Assembly (NCBI GenBank): GCA_041690675.1
Contig: JAWLGU010000005.1
Span: 1 to 64,000 of the forward strand
DNA: 64,000 bases
Reading direction: 5' to 3'
From: UBA7803 sp041690675
GTDB lineage: Bacteria > Pseudomonadota > Gammaproteobacteria > Pseudomonadales > Azotimanducaceae
Position 1 is the stretch's first letter. Every line of letters begins with the position of its first letter. The translations under genes were made by a program, and so were the position numbers. A model generated the notes under the pieces. That model made no database searches. It saw only the letters and a list, made by a program, of their open reading frames with translations, and was not told where the DNA came from. This document shows, piece by piece, positions 7,643 through 17,074 of the stretch.

Positions 7643-9733
7643 ATGAAGCGTATCGAGGAACAGCCGCTCACGTCCGTCGGTCCGGAGCTCTTCATCAACC
7701 GGGAGCTGTCGCAGCTCGAGTTCATCCGCCGGGTGCTGGCCCAGGCCGAGGACGACGAGCTGCCGCTCCTGGAGCGGCTGCGTTTCCTGTGCATTTCCAG
7801 CTTGGTGCTGGATGAGTTCTTCGAGATCCGGGTGGCGGGGCTGAAGCAGCAGGAGGCGTTCGGCGCCACCCAGCGCGGCCCCGACAACATGAGCCCCTCC
7901 GAGCAGCTTCGGGCCATTCATCAGGTAGCCCGGGAGCTGGTGAGCCAGCAGTACCGGGTGCTCAACCAGGTGCTGCAGCCCCGCCTGGACGCCCAGGGCA
8001 TCCGCCTGCTCACGGCCGAGGCGTGGAACCCGCGGCAGCAGCAGTGGCTGAAGCGCTACTTCAACCGCGAGCTGGCGCCGGTGCTGAGCCCCATCGCCCT
8101 GGATCCGGCGCACCCGTTTCCCCAGCCGCTGAACAAGAACCTGGCGTTCATCGTGGCCCTGGAAGGGGAGGACGCGTTCGGGCGCGAGCTCAGCCGGGCC
8201 ATCCTGCAGGCGCCGCGGTCGTTGCCGCGGGTGGTCGCCCTGCCGGAAAGCTGTGCCCAGGCGCCCCACGAGTTCGTGCTGCTCTCGTCCATCATCGAAG
8301 CCCACGTGGACGACCTGTTTCCCGGCATGCGCGCCACCGGCTGCTACCCGTTCCGGGTCACCCGCAACAGCGATCTCTACGTCGACATGGAAGAGGCGGA
8401 CGACCTGCTGCGCGCAGTGGAAGGGGAACTGTCCTCCCGCCGCTACGGCGATGCGGTTCGCCTGGAGCTGGACGTGGACTGCCCCGGCGATCTGGAAGCC
8501 TTCCTCACCGCCCAGTTCCGGCTGCAGCCGCTGGACGTCTACCGCTGCGACGGTCCGGTGAACCTGATGCGCCTCGCCGCGGTGCCCGACATGGCGGATC
8601 GCCCGGACCTGAAGTTCCCGGGCTTCACCCCGCGCATTCCGGAGCGGGTGGCCGGCGCCGACGACATGTTCGAGGTGATCCGCGACGGCGATCTGCTGCT
8701 GCACCATCCGTTCGAGTCGTTCGCGCCGTTCGTGGAGTTCCTGCGCCAGGCGGCGGAGGATCCGGGGGTGCTGGCCATCCGGCAGACGCTGTACCGCACG
8801 GGCCCGGAGTCGGCGGTGGTGGAAGCGCTGACCCGGGCCGCCGCCAACGGCAAGGACGTGCTGGTGGTGATCGAGCTGCGGGCGCGGTTCGACGAGGAGG
8901 CGAACATCGAGCTCGCCAACCACCTGCAGAAGGCGGGGGCTCAGGTGGTGTACGGCGTGGTGGGCCACAAGACTCACGCCAAGATGAGCATGGTGATCCG
9001 CCGCGAGGGCCGCAGCCTGCGCCGCTACGTTCATCTGGGCACCGGCAACTACCACACGCGCACCACGCGCCTGTACACCGACTACGGACTGTTCACGTGC
9101 GATCCCGATCTGGGGGAGGACGTGCAGAAGCTGTTCGGTCAGCTCACCTCCATGGGCCGGTCCCGGCGCATGAAGGCCCTGCTACAGTCCCCGTTCACCC
9201 TGCACCGGTCGATGCTGGATTTCGTCGAGGGCGAGATCAATGCGGCGCGGGACGGGCGGCCGGCGCGCATCCTCGCGAAGATGAACGCCCTGGTGGAGCC
9301 GCAGATGGTCCAGGCGCTCTACCGGGCCTCCCAGGCGGGGGTGAAGGTGGATCTGATCGTCCGCGGCATCTGCACCCTGCGTCCCGGCATCAAGGGCGTC
9401 TCCGACAACATCCGGGTGCGCTCCATCGTCGGCCGGTTCCTGGAGCACACCCGGGTGTTTCATTTCGAGAATCAGCAGCCGGGCCTGTACCTCTCGAGCG
9501 CCGACTGGATGGGCCGCAACTTCTTCAGCCGGGTGGAGACCTGTTTCCCCATCCTGGACCCGCGCATCGCCCAGCGCATTCGCCGGGAGCTGCAACTCTA
9601 TCTCACCGACAACGCCCAGGCCTGGCTGCTGCAGCCGGACGGGCACTATCAAAAGCTTTCCGCGCCGGCCGACAAGCGCAAGAACGCTCAGGAGATTCTG
9701 CTGCGGACGCTGGCTGACGTAGGGGTAGGGTAG
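7643..9733 (+). CDS. ppk: Polyphosphate kinase 1
   Basis: Membrane-associated enzyme that polymerises the gamma phosphate of ATP into polyphosphate, reversibly. The 696 residues match the family (E. coli 688). It opens with the PPK1 N-domain (FINRELSQLEFIRRVL). The phospho-accepting His445 lies in KTHAKMSMVIRREG and the second essential His607 in VFHFENQQPG, with the HLGTGNYHTRTTRLYTDYGL block between. There is no Shine-Dalgarno sequence; an 18-bp palindrome occupies that place. It is convergent with ppx, the two stops being only three bases apart, so synthesis and breakdown genes are adjacent but on opposite strands. Confidence 0.97.
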   Translation: MKRIEEQPLTSVGPELFINRELSQLEFIRRVLAQAEDDELPLLERLRFLCISSLVLDEFFEIRVAGLKQQEAFGATQRGPDNMSPSEQLRAIHQVARELVSQQYRVLNQVLQPRLDAQGIRLLTAEAWNPRQQQWLKRYFNRELAPVLSPIALDPAHPFPQPLNKNLAFIVALEGEDAFGRELSRAILQAPRSLPRVVALPESCAQAPHEFVLLSSIIEAHVDDLFPGMRATGCYPFRVTRNSDLYVDMEEADDLLRAVEGELSSRRYGDAVRLELDVDCPGDLEAFLTAQFRLQPLDVYRCDGPVNLMRLAAVPDMADRPDLKFPGFTPRIPERVAGADDMFEVIRDGDLLLHHPFESFAPFVEFLRQAAEDPGVLAIRQTLYRTGPESAVVEALTRAAANGKDVLVVIELRARFDEEANIELANHLQKAGAQVVYGVVGHKTHAKMSMVIRREGRSLRRYVHLGTGNYHTRTTRLYTDYGLFTCDPDLGEDVQKLFGQLTSMGRSRRMKALLQSPFTLHRSMLDFVEGEINAARDGRPARILAKMNALVEPQMVQALYRASQAGVKVDLIVRGICTLRPGIKGVSDNIRVRSIVGRFLEHTRVFHFENQQPGLYLSSADWMGRNFFSRVETCFPILDPRIAQRIRRELQLYLTDNAQAWLLQPDGHYQKLSAPADKRKNAQEILLRTLADVGVG

Positions 9734-9736
9734 ACG

Positions 9737-11257
9737 CTATCCGCTATCCGCTGGCGGACAGCGAATCTCCAACTCCATCGGCACCGCTTCCAGATACTCG
9801 GCCTCCTGCTCCAGATCCAGCCGGGTCAGGGGGTGGCGCCGCAGCCAGGCGGCGGGCAGGGTGAGGGTCACCCGCTGGCCCTGGGCGGCGATGCCCACCC
9901 GCGGCAGTTGCCGGCTACCGCGGCTGCGGTGAAGCACCACGGCGATGCGCAGCAGCACGGACAGGCGCAGCAAACGCTCGCCGGACGGGCCGTCGAAGCT
10001 GGCGTCGCTGCGCGGGAATTTGCGCCGGTGCGCCCGCACCAGGGCCGCGAGCTGACGCTGCTCCCAGCTCGAGAAACCCGGCATGTCCATGTACCGCAGC
10101 AGGTAGCCGCCGTGCTTGTGGTACTGGCTGTGGGCGATGTCCAGGCCGATCTCGTGAAGCTCCGCCGCCCATCCCAGCATCAGCCGATCGTCCGGATCGT
10201 CGAGCTGCCAGTCGGCGGCCACCTGGTCGAGAAGCGCGAGCGCCGTCTCCCGCACCCGGCGGGCGTGGCGCCGATCCACGTGGTAACGCGCCATCAGGTT
10301 GCGCACCGTGGCGTTGCGCACGTCCTGGTGGTGCACCCGGCCAAGCAGATCGTAGATGACGCCTTCCCGCAGCGCGCCGCTCGTCGCCTGCATCCGTTCG
10401 ATTCCGAGGGATTCGAACAGCGCGCACAGTATGGCGAGGCCGCCGGGGAACACCGGCGCCCGCTCGGCCGGCAGGCCCGGCAGAGCGAGCGCGGAGACGT
10501 CCTTGGCCTGCACGAGCGCGCTGCGGATCCGCTCCAGGCCTTCCGGCGTGATGCCGCCCGGATCGCCGCCCATGTGACGGAGGATTTCCTGGGCCGCGAG
10601 GATGGTGCCGGAGGCTCCCACGGCCGTGTCCCAGCCGGCCGCGCGGTAGGCCCGCCGGACCGGCTCGAGCTCCTGACGCGCATGGTCCACCGCGTCCCGG
10701 AAGCGTCCGGCGCGGATCCGTCCGTCGCCGAAGTACTGCCGGGAAACGCCGACGCAGCCCATGTACAGGCTCTCCATCAGCTCCGGCTCGAAGCGCCGGC
10801 CCAGGATCAGCTCGGTGCTGCCCCCGCCGATGTCCACCACCAAGCGTCGCTCGTGCCGGTCCTCCAGCGCGTGGCTGACCCCCAGGTTGATGAGCCGCGC
10901 CTCCTCGCGCCCGGAGATCACCTCCACCGTGTGGCCCAGGGCGGCCTCGGCGCGGGCGATGAAGTCGGCGGCGTTGCTCGCCCGTCGCAGGGTGTTGGTG
11001 GCGACCACCCGCACGTTCTCCTGCGGCAGATCGCGCAGCCGCTGGCCGAACCGCTCGAGACACGCCAGCGCCCGCTCGATCACCGGCTCGGTGAGGTTGT
11101 CGTCGGCGTCGAGCCCCGCCGCCAGGCGGACCATCTCCTTGATCTTGTCCAGGGTCTGGACGCGGCCCTCCTGCTCCTGAACCACCAGCAGGTGAAAGCT
11201 GTTGGAGCCGAGATCCAGAGCCGCGAATTCGCCGCGGGCGGCAGCATGTGGGGACAT
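9737..11257 (-). CDS. ppx: Exopolyphosphatase / guanosine pentaphosphate phosphatase family
   Basis: Hydrolyses terminal phosphates of polyphosphate, or converts pppGpp to ppGpp; sequence alone does not separate the two activities. The 506-residue length and the position beside ppk favour Ppx. The ASKHA phosphate loops are LDLGSNSFHLLVV (residues 14-26) and VVDIGGGSTEL (140-150), with the catalytic Glu in ISGREEARL (about residue 118). The C-terminal half is the HD-like helical domain (AELHEIGLDIAHSQYHKHG). The M48 protease gene starts a further 40 bases upstream on the same strand. Confidence 0.93.
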   Translation of the reverse strand: MSPHAAARGEFAALDLGSNSFHLLVVQEQEGRVQTLDKIKEMVRLAAGLDADDNLTEPVIERALACLERFGQRLRDLPQENVRVVATNTLRRASNAADFIARAEAALGHTVEVISGREEARLINLGVSHALEDRHERRLVVDIGGGSTELILGRRFEPELMESLYMGCVGVSRQYFGDGRIRAGRFRDAVDHARQELEPVRRAYRAAGWDTAVGASGTILAAQEILRHMGGDPGGITPEGLERIRSALVQAKDVSALALPGLPAERAPVFPGGLAILCALFESLGIERMQATSGALREGVIYDLLGRVHHQDVRNATVRNLMARYHVDRRHARRVRETALALLDQVAADWQLDDPDDRLMLGWAAELHEIGLDIAHSQYHKHGGYLLRYMDMPGFSSWEQRQLAALVRAHRRKFPRSDASFDGPSGERLLRLSVLLRIAVVLHRSRGSRQLPRVGIAAQGQRVTLTLPAAWLRRHPLTRLDLEQEAEYLEAVPMELEIRCPPADSG

Positions 11258-11296
11258 GGGCGGATTCTACCCTCGATTCGCGGCCGGACGGCCGAA

Positions 11297-13261
11297 TCAG
11301 GCGCGGTAGATGGCCGGTGGCAGGGGGCAGTCCAGGGCCGCCGCTATGCCCTGCAGCAGGGCGCCTTCCCGCACCGAGACCCGGCCGTCGGCGGTGACGG
11401 TGGCGGCGCAGGCCTTGATCAGTCGCGGCTTCTTGAGCGGCGCCGTCTTGCGCAGGGTCCTGAGCGCGTCGTTCAGGCGGCGGAAGTCCGGGTCGGGCCG
11501 CGGGTCGAAGTCGCCCCGCAGGCCCATGTGCGCCATGCCTGCCTGGAAAGCGGCGTCGGCTTCCGCGGAGGTGCGCCCGCCTTCCCGTGCCAGCGCGGAG
11601 AGCAGCACCCGGACGCAGTCCGGATCGGGCCCGTGGCCGGGGACGCCGCGGCGGGTCTTCGGGGTGCCGAAGTGGGGCGCCAGCTCCTTCACCAGCAGTC
11701 GATGCAGCACCCACTCCATGAGCTCGATACGCTGGTCGGCGGTGATGAGAGCCTCGAGGTTGTCCATGAAGGCCCGGTATTGCCGGCTGGAAAGCTGCTT
11801 GAGGGCCGGGATGGCCATCTCCACCAGGGTGAGCTGCTGCTGCTCGTCGAGGCTCGCCACGGCGGGGAGCAGACGCTCCAGGGTCTCGGGCAGCCCGGCC
11901 TCGGCGTGCAGGGCGAGGTGCTCGAGCTGGCTTTTCCTCGAGTCCTCCGAATCGTCGAGCACCAGAGCGTACATCAGGGCCCGGGCGCTGAAGGGATCGT
12001 GGGCGGCGTCGTGCAAGGGCTCGGGCAGGCCGGCAATGAGTCGGGTCGCCTCGGCCAGGCCGCGGTCGTCCAGGCGGCCCACCGCCGCCGCCAGCGCCTC
12101 GGGGGTGGCGTGAACCTCGAGGGCGGAGGAACCTTCGGGCCCGGCGCCTGGAGGGGTGGGAGCCACCGCGTAGGTAGCGCCGTCCGGGACTGCACGCGCC
12201 GCGGACTCGGGCGCCACCTCGGGTGCGGCCGTTGGGGTGATGAAGCGGCCGTCCCAGCGCGGATCCACGGCCCGAATCCGCTTCTCCAGCGGCGGATGGG
12301 TGGCCAGCAGGCCACCCAGGGTCATCCGGCCCGCGGCGCCGAAGAAGATGTGGCTCATCTCCCCGGCGGCCGCCGTGCGCATCCTGGAGCCGCTGCTGAG
12401 GCCGCCGATCTTCTTCAGCGCGCCGGCGAGGCCGGCGGGGTTGCGGGTGAACTGCACCGCTGCGGCGTCGGCCAGATACTCGCGCTGACGGCTCACCGCC
12501 GCCTTGATGAGGTTGCCGAAGAAGGTGCCGGCGTAGCCGATGACAAGCAGGCCGAGGCCCAGCGCCAGGGCCGGCGCACCGCCGCTGCTCGATCCGCTGC
12601 GGCGCCGGCTGCCACGGCCCACCCCGTACAGCAGCCCGCGGCCCAGCACGCCGATGAACAGGATGCCGTGGAGCACCGCGATGAGGCGCAGATTCAGCCG
12701 GCTGTCACCGTTCAACACGTGGCTGAGCTCGTGACCGATCACTCCCTGCAGCTCGTTGCGGTTGAGGTGCTCGAGCGTGCCTCTGTTGACGCCGATGACG
12801 GCATCGTCGGGTGAGTAGCCCGCGGCGAAGGCGTTGATGCTCGGCTCCTCGACGACGTAGACGGGCGGCACGGGCATGCCGGATGCGATGGCCATCTCCT
12901 CGACCACGTTGAGCAGCCGGCGTTCACGGAACTCCCCGGTGGAGGGCGGAATCAGCCGCCCGCCCAGGGCTTCCGCCACGGCGCGGCCGCCGCGGCGCAT
13001 CAGCAGGTACTTGTATCCGCTGGCCATGGCCACCGCGCCCACCACCCCCAGGCTGATCCACGCCCAGTACTCCAGAGGCAATGCGGCGACGAGAGCCACG
13101 GGATCGAACGCGGTGAGACGGGTGTGATTGGCGGCCCAGCCGTAAACCACCGCAACGAGCAGGTTGGTGAGCACCACCAGCGACAGCACCGCGGCGGCGA
13201 ACAGCAGCGCGAGTTGCCAGGTCTTGCGCCGGGCGTCGTCCTGGGCGCCGAAGAAGTCCAA
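11297..13261 (-). CDS. HtpX-like M48 zinc metalloprotease with C-terminal extension
   Basis: Membrane zinc protease, 654 residues. Two N-terminal hydrophobic segments (about 17-43 and 72-93) precede the zinc site H177-E-L-S-H181; two further hydrophobic segments follow, and the third ligand is the Glu of REYLADAAAV. About 320 C-terminal residues are an extra soluble domain, ending in a TerB-like helical stretch (ACAATVTADGRVSVREG). HtpX proper is about 290 aa, so this is the long form found next to LemA. It starts with TTG at 13261, five bases after AGGAG, and follows lemA by eight bases. A role in membrane protein quality control is inferred from the family. Confidence 0.88.
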   Translation of the reverse strand: MDFFGAQDDARRKTWQLALLFAAAVLSLVVLTNLLVAVVYGWAANHTRLTAFDPVALVAALPLEYWAWISLGVVGAVAMASGYKYLLMRRGGRAVAEALGGRLIPPSTGEFRERRLLNVVEEMAIASGMPVPPVYVVEEPSINAFAAGYSPDDAVIGVNRGTLEHLNRNELQGVIGHELSHVLNGDSRLNLRLIAVLHGILFIGVLGRGLLYGVGRGSRRRSGSSSGGAPALALGLGLLVIGYAGTFFGNLIKAAVSRQREYLADAAAVQFTRNPAGLAGALKKIGGLSSGSRMRTAAAGEMSHIFFGAAGRMTLGGLLATHPPLEKRIRAVDPRWDGRFITPTAAPEVAPESAARAVPDGATYAVAPTPPGAGPEGSSALEVHATPEALAAAVGRLDDRGLAEATRLIAGLPEPLHDAAHDPFSARALMYALVLDDSEDSRKSQLEHLALHAEAGLPETLERLLPAVASLDEQQQLTLVEMAIPALKQLSSRQYRAFMDNLEALITADQRIELMEWVLHRLLVKELAPHFGTPKTRRGVPGHGPDPDCVRVLLSALAREGGRTSAEADAAFQAGMAHMGLRGDFDPRPDPDFRRLNDALRTLRKTAPLKKPRLIKACAATVTADGRVSVREGALLQGIAAALDCPLPPAIYRA

Positions 13262-13269
13262 ATCGGCTC

Positions 13270-13863
13270 CTAGGAGAACGTCACCTTGGGCGCGGAGCGG
13301 ATCTCGGCGCTGTCGTCGAACTCGAGCAGCGCCGCATCCTGGTCGTGGCCGAACAGGCCCGCGAACGCCACCGGAGGGAACGACTGCCGGTAACTGTTGT
13401 AGGCGGTGACCTGGTCGTTGTAGGCCTGACGGGCGAACGCCACCCGATTCTCCGTGCTGGTGAGCTCCTCCGAGAGCTGCATCATGTTCTGGTTGGCCTT
13501 GAGGTCCGGGTAGGCCTCCATGACCACGTTCAGCCGGCCGAGCGCGCTGCCCAGGCTGCCTTCGGCGCTGCCCAGGTCGCGGATGGCCTGGGCGTTGCCC
13601 GGGTCTTTCGCCGCCGCCTGGAGCCCCGCCAGAGCCTGGTTGCGGGCGGCGATCACCGCCTCCAGCGTCTCGCGCTCGTGACTCATGTAGGCCTTCGCCG
13701 TTTCCACCAGGTTGGGAATGAGGTCGTAGCGGCGCTTTAGCTGCACTTCGATCTGCGCGAACGCGTTCTGGAACCGGTTCTTCAGGCTCACCAGCCGGTT
13801 GTAGATGGCGACGACGTAGAACACCAGCGCCGCCAGCACCACGAGAACGATGATGGTTTCCAT
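13270..13863 (-). CDS. LemA family protein
   Basis: A 197-residue protein with one N-terminal membrane helix (METIIVLVVLAALVFYVVAIYN) and a long helical domain with the LemA signatures RRYDLIPNLVETAKAYMSHE and ENRVAFARQAYNDQVTAYN. The frame is open upstream, but the Met at 13863 begins the transmembrane segment directly and is the sensible start. The biochemical role of LemA proteins is not settled. It is translationally linked to the M48 protease, and this LemA-HtpX pairing is common, suggesting a joint membrane function. Confidence 0.92.
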   Translation of the reverse strand: METIIVLVVLAALVFYVVAIYNRLVSLKNRFQNAFAQIEVQLKRRYDLIPNLVETAKAYMSHERETLEAVIAARNQALAGLQAAAKDPGNAQAIRDLGSAEGSLGSALGRLNVVMEAYPDLKANQNMMQLSEELTSTENRVAFARQAYNDQVTAYNSYRQSFPPVAFAGLFGHDQDAALLEFDDSAEIRSAPKVTFS

Positions 13864-13928
13864 GAGCCTTCGTGTTCCTCGATTCGGGGTCAACGGAAGT
13901 CTAGGACATCCGCGGCCCACCCGCGCCG

Positions 13929-15122
13929 TCAGTCCGGAAGCCCGAGCACCCGTTTGGCGATCACGTTGAGCTGAACCTCGCTGGTGCCGCCTTCGATGGA
14001 GTTGGCCTTGGAGCGCAGCCATTGCCGCGTGGTGGCGAGCTCCCGGTCGGTGAAGGTGTCGCCTTCCCAGCCCAGCGCCCGTACCCCCATGATCTCGAGC
14101 AGCAGCTCGTACTTGCGCTTGTTCTGCTCGGAGCCGTAGTACTTGAACATGCTGGCCAGGTTGCCGTCGCTCTGGCCGGCGCGGGCTTCGTCCGCGGCTC
14201 GTGCCAGGGTGAGCTGGAACGCCCGGTCGTTCATCCGGTGAACGGCCACCTTGTGGCGCAGCTCGGGCTGGGCGATGCGGCCGTCTTCCTCACCGACGTA
14301 CTCGCGGGCGTAGTCCTCCACGCCGCGGCCCGAGCCGCCGAGGGCCGACATGCCGCCGATGCCGGAGATCATCTGCCGCTCGTGCTGGAGCAGGCGCTTG
14401 GCGATGGTCCACCCCTTGTTCAGCTCTCCCACCAGGTTCGCTTTCGGCACCTTCACGTTGTCGAAGAACGTCTGGCAGAAGGGGGAGGCGCCGCTGATCA
14501 GGGAAATGGGCGACACGCTCACGCCGTCCGATTCCATGTCGAACAGCAGGAAGCTGATGCCTTCGTGCTTCGGGGCCTCGAAGTCGGTGCGCACCAGGCA
14601 GAAGATCCAGTCGGCCTTGTCGGCGTAGGAGGTCCAGATCTTCGAACCGTTGACCAGGTAGTGATCGCCCTGGTCCTCGGCGCGGGTCTTGAGGCTCGCC
14701 AGGTCCGAGCCGGAGCCGGGCTCCGAGTACCCCTGGCACCAGCGGATCTCGCCGCGCGCAATCTTCGGCAGGTGCTCGCGCTTCTGCTCTTCGCTGGCGA
14801 ATTCCAGCAGCGCCGGCCCGAGCATCCAGATGCCGAAGCTCTGCAGCGGCGGCCGCGCGTTGATGCGGCGCAGTTCCTGCTGCAGCACCTGGTTCTCTTC
14901 GTGTGAGAGACCGCCGCCGCCGTATTCCTTGGGCCAGGTGGGGCAGGTCCAGCCCCGCTCCGCCATGCGTTCGAGCCAGACCTTCGACTCGGGATTGACG
15001 AACTGCTCCCGGCGGCCGCCCCAGACCGTCTCGGATTCGGGCATGGGGGTGCGCATGGAGGGAGGGCAGTTCTCCTCCAGCCACGCGCGGACTTCGCTGC
15101 GAAAGGCGCCGAGATCGGCCAT
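13929..15122 (-). CDS. Acyl-CoA dehydrogenase family protein (second of four)
   Basis: FAD enzyme of 397 residues. The N-terminus (AWLEENCPPSMRTPMPE) and the WPKEYGGGGLS, YSEPGSGSDLASLKTRA and IEGGTSEVQLNVIAKRVLG motifs place it among the larger, FadE-like enzymes seen in actinobacterial and proteobacterial steroid or branched-lipid catabolism. ATG 15122 was chosen because AGGAG lies seven bases upstream; an upstream in-frame Met has no ribosome site. A TACAAT -10 element (15161-15156, minus strand) precedes it. It is divergent from the flavin reductase at 15250. Confidence 0.9.
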   Translation of the reverse strand: MADLGAFRSEVRAWLEENCPPSMRTPMPESETVWGGRREQFVNPESKVWLERMAERGWTCPTWPKEYGGGGLSHEENQVLQQELRRINARPPLQSFGIWMLGPALLEFASEEQKREHLPKIARGEIRWCQGYSEPGSGSDLASLKTRAEDQGDHYLVNGSKIWTSYADKADWIFCLVRTDFEAPKHEGISFLLFDMESDGVSVSPISLISGASPFCQTFFDNVKVPKANLVGELNKGWTIAKRLLQHERQMISGIGGMSALGGSGRGVEDYAREYVGEEDGRIAQPELRHKVAVHRMNDRAFQLTLARAADEARAGQSDGNLASMFKYYGSEQNKRKYELLLEIMGVRALGWEGDTFTDRELATTRQWLRSKANSIEGGTSEVQLNVIAKRVLGLPD

Positions 15123-15193
15123 GGGGCAACTCCTGTGGGTCCGGGAAGGAGACGGATTGTAAAGGATCGGGGCGGCAGAGGCGTAGCCGGGCG

Positions 15194-15222
15194 TGGTCAC
15201 CCCAGGGGGCGGGCGCTATAGT
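15194..15222 (+). promoter_or_regulatory. Candidate sigma-70 promoter for flavin reductase/NMO pair
   Basis: A good -10 hexamer TATAGT (15217-15222) with a weak -35 (TGGTCA, 15194-15199) at 17-bp spacing puts transcription start near 15229, about 20 bases before the ATG at 15250. Confidence 0.4.
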
Positions 15223-15249
15223 GGCGGGTTTCCGTCTGCAGGAGTCGCC

Positions 15250-15753
15250 ATGTCCGAGCGCGCCCCGGAGCTCGACTCGAGAGAGTTCCGCAACACCTTG
15301 AGCCAGTTCTGCACCGGGGTGGTGATCGCCACGGGCTGCGTCGACGGCGCCCCCGCGGGGTTCGCGGCTCAGTCGTTCTCTTCGGTTTCGCTGGATCCGC
15401 CGCTGGTGCTGCTGTGCCCGGCGAAGACCAGCGCGAGCTGGCCGAAGCTGCGCGAGTCGGGGAGTTTCTGCATCAACATCCTGGCGGCCCACCAGAAGCC
15501 GGTCTGCGACGTCTTCGCCAGGACCGGCATCGACAAGTTCGCCGAGCTGCGCTGGCGCCCGGGGGTCACCGGCTCGCCCATCCTCGACGGCGTGCTCGCC
15601 TATGTGGATTGCGACCTCCACGCCGAGCACGACGCCGGTGACCACACGGTGGTGCTCGGCCGCGTGCGCGACGTACGAATCCTCGACCCCGACGGCTCGC
15701 CCTTGCTGTTCTTCCGGGGCGCCTACGGGCATTTCGAAACGTTGAAGGGCTGA
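15250..15753 (+). CDS. Flavin reductase-like domain protein
   Basis: A 167-residue FMN-binding split-barrel protein, the size of the reductase component of two-component flavin monooxygenases. Typical features are FRNTLSQFCTGVVIATG at residues 12-28, then FAAQSFSSVSLDPPLVLLC and SGSFCINILA, with HTVVLGRVRDV near the C-terminus. It would use NAD(P)H to supply reduced flavin to an oxygenase. ATG 15250 follows AGGAG at good distance. The nitronate monooxygenase-like gene starts three bases after its stop, so the two form an operon; the LLM oxidoreductase elsewhere in the window is another possible partner. Confidence 0.85.
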   Translation: MSERAPELDSREFRNTLSQFCTGVVIATGCVDGAPAGFAAQSFSSVSLDPPLVLLCPAKTSASWPKLRESGSFCINILAAHQKPVCDVFARTGIDKFAELRWRPGVTGSPILDGVLAYVDCDLHAEHDAGDHTVVLGRVRDVRILDPDGSPLLFFRGAYGHFETLKG

Positions 15754-15756
15754 ACC

Positions 15757-16869
15757 ATGAACCTGAAGACCCGCATCTGTGAGATCCTCGAGATCGACTA
15801 CCCCATCGTGCTGGCCGGCATGGGCGGCGCCAGCGGCCCCGAGCTGGCGGCGGCGGTTTCCAACGCCGGCGGTCTCGGGGTGCTCGGTGCCGCCGGTTGC
15901 GGACCGCGGCAGCTCCGGGAGTGGATCCGGCGCACCCGGGAGCTCACCGACAAGCCGTTCGGAGTCGACACCTTGCTGCCGGCGTCGGTGCGGCGTGCCA
16001 AGCACGACGGCGGCGACGGCCCGCAACCCGCCGAGCTGTTGCCGGAGATGCAGGCCTTCTCCCAGGCGTTCATGGAGCGCGAGCACCTCGCCCCGGTAGC
16101 CGCTGAGGAACTGCGCGGCCGCCGTGAGCCCGGCGAGCCGGCGCTGTTCACCAAGGAGTTCTTCGACGCCCAGATGGACGTGGTCATCGACGAGCGGGTG
16201 CCGGTGTACGCATCGGGGCTCGGCAATCCGGGGCCCTGGATGGAGCGGCTGCGGGCCAACGGCACGCGGGTCATGGCCGTGGTGGGCGCGGTGCGCCATG
16301 CCATCCAGGTGAAATCCTCCGGTCTCGACATCATCGTCGCCCAGGGCCACGACGGCGGCGGCCACAACTCGCCCATCGGCACCATGGCGCTCATTCCCCA
16401 GGTGGTGGATGCCGTGGGGGACACCCCCGTGCTCGGCGCCGGCGGCATCGTGGACGGACGCGGCATCGCGGCCGCCTTCATGCTCGGCGCGGAAGGGGTG
16501 TGGATCGGCTCGGCGTTCCTCGCCGCCGAGGAGGCTGCCATCCACGACTTCCAGAAGCAGGCCATCGTCGACGCCACCGAGGAGGGCACCACGGTCTCCC
16601 GGGCGGTGACCGGCAAGCCGGCCCGCATCATCCGCAGCAAGTGGACCGACTATTGGGTCCGCGAGCACAAGGAGCCCCTCCCCATGCCTTTCCAGGGCAT
16701 GATTTCCGGCCCCGTCATGGCCGCCGCCAACCGGGACGGGCGCGGCGACGTCAACCCGGGCTTCGCGGGGCAGGGCATCGGCATGATCAAGGCGGTGCGG
16801 CCGGCGAAGGAGATTTTTCTTGAGCTGGTCGCGCAAGCGGAAGCTCGGCTCGCGGCCGTGGGTTGCTGA
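15757..16869 (+). CDS. Nitronate monooxygenase-like FMN oxidoreductase
   Basis: TIM-barrel FMN protein of the 2-nitropropane dioxygenase/enoyl reductase-like family, 370 residues. The active-site region AQGHDGGGHNS corresponds to the family AQG-x-EAGGH, and the FMN phosphate site is the double loop VLGAGGIVDGRG ... LGAEGVWIGSAFL. Some members detoxify nitronates; others act on acyl-CoA or polyketide-like substrates. Because the neighbours are acyl-CoA genes and a flavin reductase, a role in alkene or keto-acid metabolism is as likely as nitronate oxidation. Confidence 0.85.
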   Translation: MNLKTRICEILEIDYPIVLAGMGGASGPELAAAVSNAGGLGVLGAAGCGPRQLREWIRRTRELTDKPFGVDTLLPASVRRAKHDGGDGPQPAELLPEMQAFSQAFMEREHLAPVAAEELRGRREPGEPALFTKEFFDAQMDVVIDERVPVYASGLGNPGPWMERLRANGTRVMAVVGAVRHAIQVKSSGLDIIVAQGHDGGGHNSPIGTMALIPQVVDAVGDTPVLGAGGIVDGRGIAAAFMLGAEGVWIGSAFLAAEEAAIHDFQKQAIVDATEEGTTVSRAVTGKPARIIRSKWTDYWVREHKEPLPMPFQGMISGPVMAAANRDGRGDVNPGFAGQGIGMIKAVRPAKEIFLELVAQAEARLAAVGC

Positions 16870-16870
16870 C

Positions 16871-16887
16871 TGTCGGGAAACGTTACA
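16871..16887 (+). promoter_or_regulatory. Upstream repeat A of the PEP-CTERM gene (possible activator site)
   Basis: The block TGTCGGGAAACGTTACA begins 143 bases before the sigma-54 promoter. It is nearly repeated 41 bases downstream (repeat B) and has partial dyad symmetry (TGT...ACA around AACGTT). Placement fits an enhancer site for a sigma-54 activator. Confidence 0.45.
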
Positions 16888-16911
16888 GCTCGGGACGCCT
16901 GCTCGGCGCAG

Positions 16912-16929
16912 TGTCTAGGGAACGTTACA
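16912..16929 (+). promoter_or_regulatory. Upstream repeat B of the PEP-CTERM gene (possible activator site)
   Basis: TGTCTAGGGAACGTTACA repeats the upstream block with one extra base and shares TGTC, GGGAA and CGTTACA. The 41-bp period (about four helical turns) puts both copies on the same DNA face, as expected for cooperative activator binding. Confidence 0.45.
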
Positions 16930-17013
16930 ACAACGGGTCCCGAGGATCGGATGGCTTTGCCGATAGGAGATAAACCGCAGAAAAATCAGAGGCTTGGTTT
17001 CATGCTCCTGGGG

Positions 17014-17029
17014 TGGCACGGTGATTGCC
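17014..17029 (+). promoter_or_regulatory. Sigma-54 (RpoN) promoter
   Basis: TGGCACGGTGATTGCC matches the -24/-12 consensus TGGCACG-N4-TTGC at every defined position, with correct GG-to-GC spacing. It predicts transcription from about 17040, 35 bases before the ATG of the PEP-CTERM gene. PEP-CTERM genes in other bacteria are known to use sigma-54 promoters with the PrsK/PrsR system. Confidence 0.85.
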
Positions 17030-17074
17030 AGCTGCCTGGCGGCAATCGGCCGTTTTGGGGGTACTGTGAACCGA

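Noticed and set aside
9833..12814. A 990-codon plus-strand open frame over ppx and the protease gene
   Set aside because: Composition is Gly/Arg/His/Gln-rich with no family pattern, whereas both minus-strand genes have catalytic motifs.
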